6,648 nucleotides of DNA from an uncultured Collinsella sp. (GTDB lineage: Bacteria; Actinomycetota; Coriobacteriia; Coriobacteriales; Coriobacteriaceae), in NCBI GenBank assembly GCA_900556515.1, contig USPH01000077.1, forward strand, positions 1-6,648, given 5' to 3'. The translations under genes and the position numbers were made by a program. This document shows positions 5,139 through 6,648 of the stretch, piece by piece. Within the stretch, counting starts at the first letter, position 1. Every line of letters begins with the position of its first letter. The notes under the pieces were generated by a model that ran no database searches, had not been told where the DNA came from, and saw nothing but the letters and a program-made list of their open reading frames with translations.

Positions 5139-6320
5139 GGCAAGGCTAAGGCTAAGGCGAAGAAAAAGACGACGGGGGCGCGGGCTAAGCGCGATCGTCG
5201 TCGGAAGCTCGCGACCGAAGCCCCTGCATCTGCTGAGGAGTTGCTGGCGAGTGTACCGGGGCTTGACGCGCTGCAGGATGTTCCGGCGTTCGATGACCTG
5301 CCGGTCGATGCGGCTCAGCAGGCTGCATTTGACGACTTTTGCGCACAGGCCGAGGAGCCCGAACAGATGCAGCTCGGTGCCGTGGTGCGCCTGGACCGCG
5401 GGTTTCCGCTGGTGGCGACTGCCGATGAAACGTTTCGTGCCGAGCATGCCGTAGGGTTTGCCAAGTCGCATGGCGAGGACGAGGTCTTGCTGCCCGCCGT
5501 GGGCGACCGCGTGGCGGTTCGCCGTGCTCCCGGGCACGACATGGGCGTGATCGAGTGCGTACTGCCGCGCCGAACGAGCTTTGAGCGTTGGCGTGGACGT
5601 GCCCGCGGGGAGCGCCAGGTGCTCTGCTCCAACGTTGACAGCGTGCTGATCGTGCAGGCGCTCGGCGCCGGCGAGGTGCTGCTCGATCGCGTGGCGCGCT
5701 CACTGGTGTTGGCGCTCGATTGCGATGCTGAGCCGGTGGTGGTGCTCACCAAGGCCGACCGCTGCGAGGCCGATGAGCTCGAGCGCGATCTGGACCGCGT
5801 GCGCCGTCTGGTGGGTCCGGGCGTGCGCGTGATCGTGACGTCTTCTGCTGAGGGCCTCGGCCTGGACGAGGTGCGCGCCTGCGTGCCGGCTGGGAGCTGT
5901 GCCATGATCTTGGGCGAGTCGGGCGCCGGCAAGTCGACGCTGCTCAACGCGCTGCTGGGCCACGATGTGCTGGCCACTGGCGGCGTGCGCGAGCGTGATG
6001 ACCAGGGCCGCCACACTACGGTTGCGCGCGTGATGGTGGCACTGCCGGGCGACGCCGGCGTGATCGCCGATGCTCCGGGCCTGCGCAGCCTGCCGCTTGT
6101 GGGCCACGAACGAGGGTTGGCGCGTGCCTTCCCCGAGATCGTCGAGGCGTCGCGTGCGTGCCGGTTTGGCGATTGCACACACACGCACGAGCCGGGTTGC
6201 GCCGTTCGCGAGGCCGAAGATGCCGGACAGATCGACAGTCTGCGTCTGGAGACGTTCCAAAACCTGGCGTCATCCATGCGCGTGAGTGCCCAAATGCTCG
6301 ATCCCGATGTTCATCTGTAA
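5136..6320 (+). CDS. rsgA: Ribosome small subunit-dependent GTPase A
   Basis: This cytoplasmic GTPase acts in late maturation of the 30S ribosomal subunit. The 394-residue protein has a very basic tail (residues 2-24, rich in K and R, beginning with a KAKAKAKKK repeat), an acidic Ala-rich linker (about 30-78), an OB-fold-like region (about 78-145) and a circularly permuted G domain: G4 TKAD 205-208, G5 SSAEG 236-240, G1 GESGAGKST 260-268, G2 GRHTT 291-295, G3 DAPG 312-315. A C-terminal zinc motif has C342, C347, H349 and C355. The motif order G4-G5-G1-G2-G3 plus the zinc motif is diagnostic for RsgA (YjeQ/YloQ). DAPG replaces the usual DTPG. The protein is longer than typical forms (about 300-350 residues) because of the N-terminal tail. 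The GTG start is supported by GGGAGG; an upstream in-frame ATG at 5052 would encode the terminator hairpin as protein. The gene is flanked by terminators, so it is probably a single-gene unit. Confidence 0.95.
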   Translation: MGKAKAKAKKKTTGARAKRDRRRKLATEAPASAEELLASVPGLDALQDVPAFDDLPVDAAQQAAFDDFCAQAEEPEQMQLGAVVRLDRGFPLVATADETFRAEHAVGFAKSHGEDEVLLPAVGDRVAVRRAPGHDMGVIECVLPRRTSFERWRGRARGERQVLCSNVDSVLIVQALGAGEVLLDRVARSLVLALDCDAEPVVVLTKADRCEADELERDLDRVRRLVGPGVRVIVTSSAEGLGLDEVRACVPAGSCAMILGESGAGKSTLLNALLGHDVLATGGVRERDDQGRHTTVARVMVALPGDAGVIADAPGLRSLPLVGHERGLARAFPEIVEASRACRFGDCTHTHEPGCAVREAEDAGQIDSLRLETFQNLASSMRVSAQMLDPDVHL

Positions 6321-6337
6321 TTGAATTTTCCTATGAC

Positions 6338-6372
6338 AGCCGTCTCCTAATTGCTTGGGAGGCGGCTTTTTT
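6338..6372 (+). terminator. Rho-independent terminator of rsgA
   Basis: AGCCGTCTCC (6338-6347) pairs with GGAGGCGGCT (6358-6367) with one wobble around a 10-base loop, and a run of six T (6367-6372) follows. It begins 17 bases after the rsgA stop codon. Confidence 0.9.
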
Positions 6373-6411
6373 GCTGCCAAAGTGCCTCGAAATACGCGTT
6401 TTGCCGATGTT

Positions 6412-6486
6412 CTGACCAAAACCTTGCCACGAGCTTGACGGGCTGGTCAGCTTTTGGTCAGCGATTGGTTTGACATCGAAAACCAA
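6412..6486 (+). promoter_or_regulatory. Repeat-rich regulatory region before the last gene
   Basis: CTGACCAAAA (6412-6421) and TTTTGGTCAG (6452-6461) are perfect 10-bp inverted repeats. GGTCAGC occurs twice, 11 bp apart (6445 and 6456), one helical turn. TTGGTTT (6465-6471) and AAACCAA (6480-6486) form a second inverted repeat around a perfect -35 hexamer TTGACA (6470-6475). No good -10 box follows at 16-18 bases (GATTGC at 6493 is the nearest candidate), so promoter function is uncertain. The rest of the gap (6487-6572) shows nothing else apart from the ribosome binding site. Confidence 0.3.
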
Positions 6487-6572
6487 GATCGCGATTGCGC
6501 CGCTTTGCACTCTGGCCGCCCAGACAATGGTGGTACGGGCATTCGCCCGGCACTGCCATGAGAGGAGCGGCC

Positions 6573-6648
6573 GTGAACAAGAGCAAGCGCATCGCAATCA
6601 GTCTGGTCGCGGGCGTGCTCGCTGCTCTGCTCTGCATGGCTTACGGCT
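6573..6648 (+). CDS. N-terminus of a membrane-anchored or secreted protein, cut by the window end
   Basis: A GTG start at 6573 follows AGAGGAG (6561-6567) by five bases. The 25 visible residues begin MNKSKR and continue with a hydrophobic stretch at about 7-24 (IAISLVAGVLAALLCMAY), which is a classic signal peptide or single membrane anchor with positive-inside charge. Cys20 lies in LLC, not a clear lipobox. An in-frame ATG at 6558 would add five residues but sits before the ribosome binding site, so GTG is preferred. The start resembles those of CpaB/SAF-domain pilus assembly proteins, but so little is visible that this is only a guess. The gene is partial at its 3' end. Confidence 0.7.
   Translation, partial: MNKSKRIAISLVAGVLAALLCMAYG

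Noticed and set aside
5315..6277. 320-codon open frame on the minus strand opposite rsgA
   Set aside because: Ser/Arg/Thr-rich shadow of a gene with complete GTPase motifs; composition is typical of an antisense frame in high-GC DNA.
2224..6320. ATPase and rsgA as one operon
   Set aside because: A 230-base gap with a strong rho-independent terminator and a candidate promoter lies between them.

Overview
The window carries three complete protein genes and the first 25 codons of a fourth. All sit in GC-rich coding DNA with more AT-rich gaps. Strong Shine-Dalgarno sites, GTG starts, heavy G/C third positions and the style of the proteins suggest a high-GC Gram-positive gut actinobacterium of the Coriobacteriia type (Collinsella-like). 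This assignment is an inference from sequence character, not a database match.

Layout, left to right. Bases 1-320 hold no gene I can support. They contain a compact inverted-repeat element (21-161) and the terminator of the next gene (254-292, minus strand). Pyruvate kinase (pyk, 321-1781, minus) is the last ATP-forming step of glycolysis. A 442-base divergent region (1782-2223) separates it from a rightward gene. On the pyk side this gap has a consensus TATAAT box and a cluster of ACCG/CGGT half-sites. On the other side it has a leader that can fold so that the next gene's ribosome binding site is buried. That gene (2224-4905, plus) encodes a complete P2A-type calcium-transporting P-type ATPase that keeps the side-chain ligands of both SERCA calcium sites.

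The 230 bases after the ATPase contain a long imperfect hairpin without a U-tract (4919-5011) and a textbook rho-independent terminator (5054-5087). rsgA follows (5136-6320, plus); it encodes the circularly permuted GTPase that helps mature the 30S ribosomal subunit. Its true start is a GTG at 5136. The longer in-frame reading from 5052 would run through the upstream terminator. rsgA ends at its own terminator (6338-6372). A 200-base gap rich in inverted and direct repeats precedes a GTG-started gene at 6573. That gene begins with a basic and hydrophobic membrane anchor or signal segment and runs off the window.

The genes appear to be separate transcription units, not one operon: pyk is divergent, and the ATPase and rsgA each have their own terminator. 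No phage, transposase, CRISPR or defence genes are visible. The least ordinary material is non-coding: the candidate switch-like ATPase leader, the 141-base inverted-repeat element at the left edge, and the long hairpin after the ATPase.
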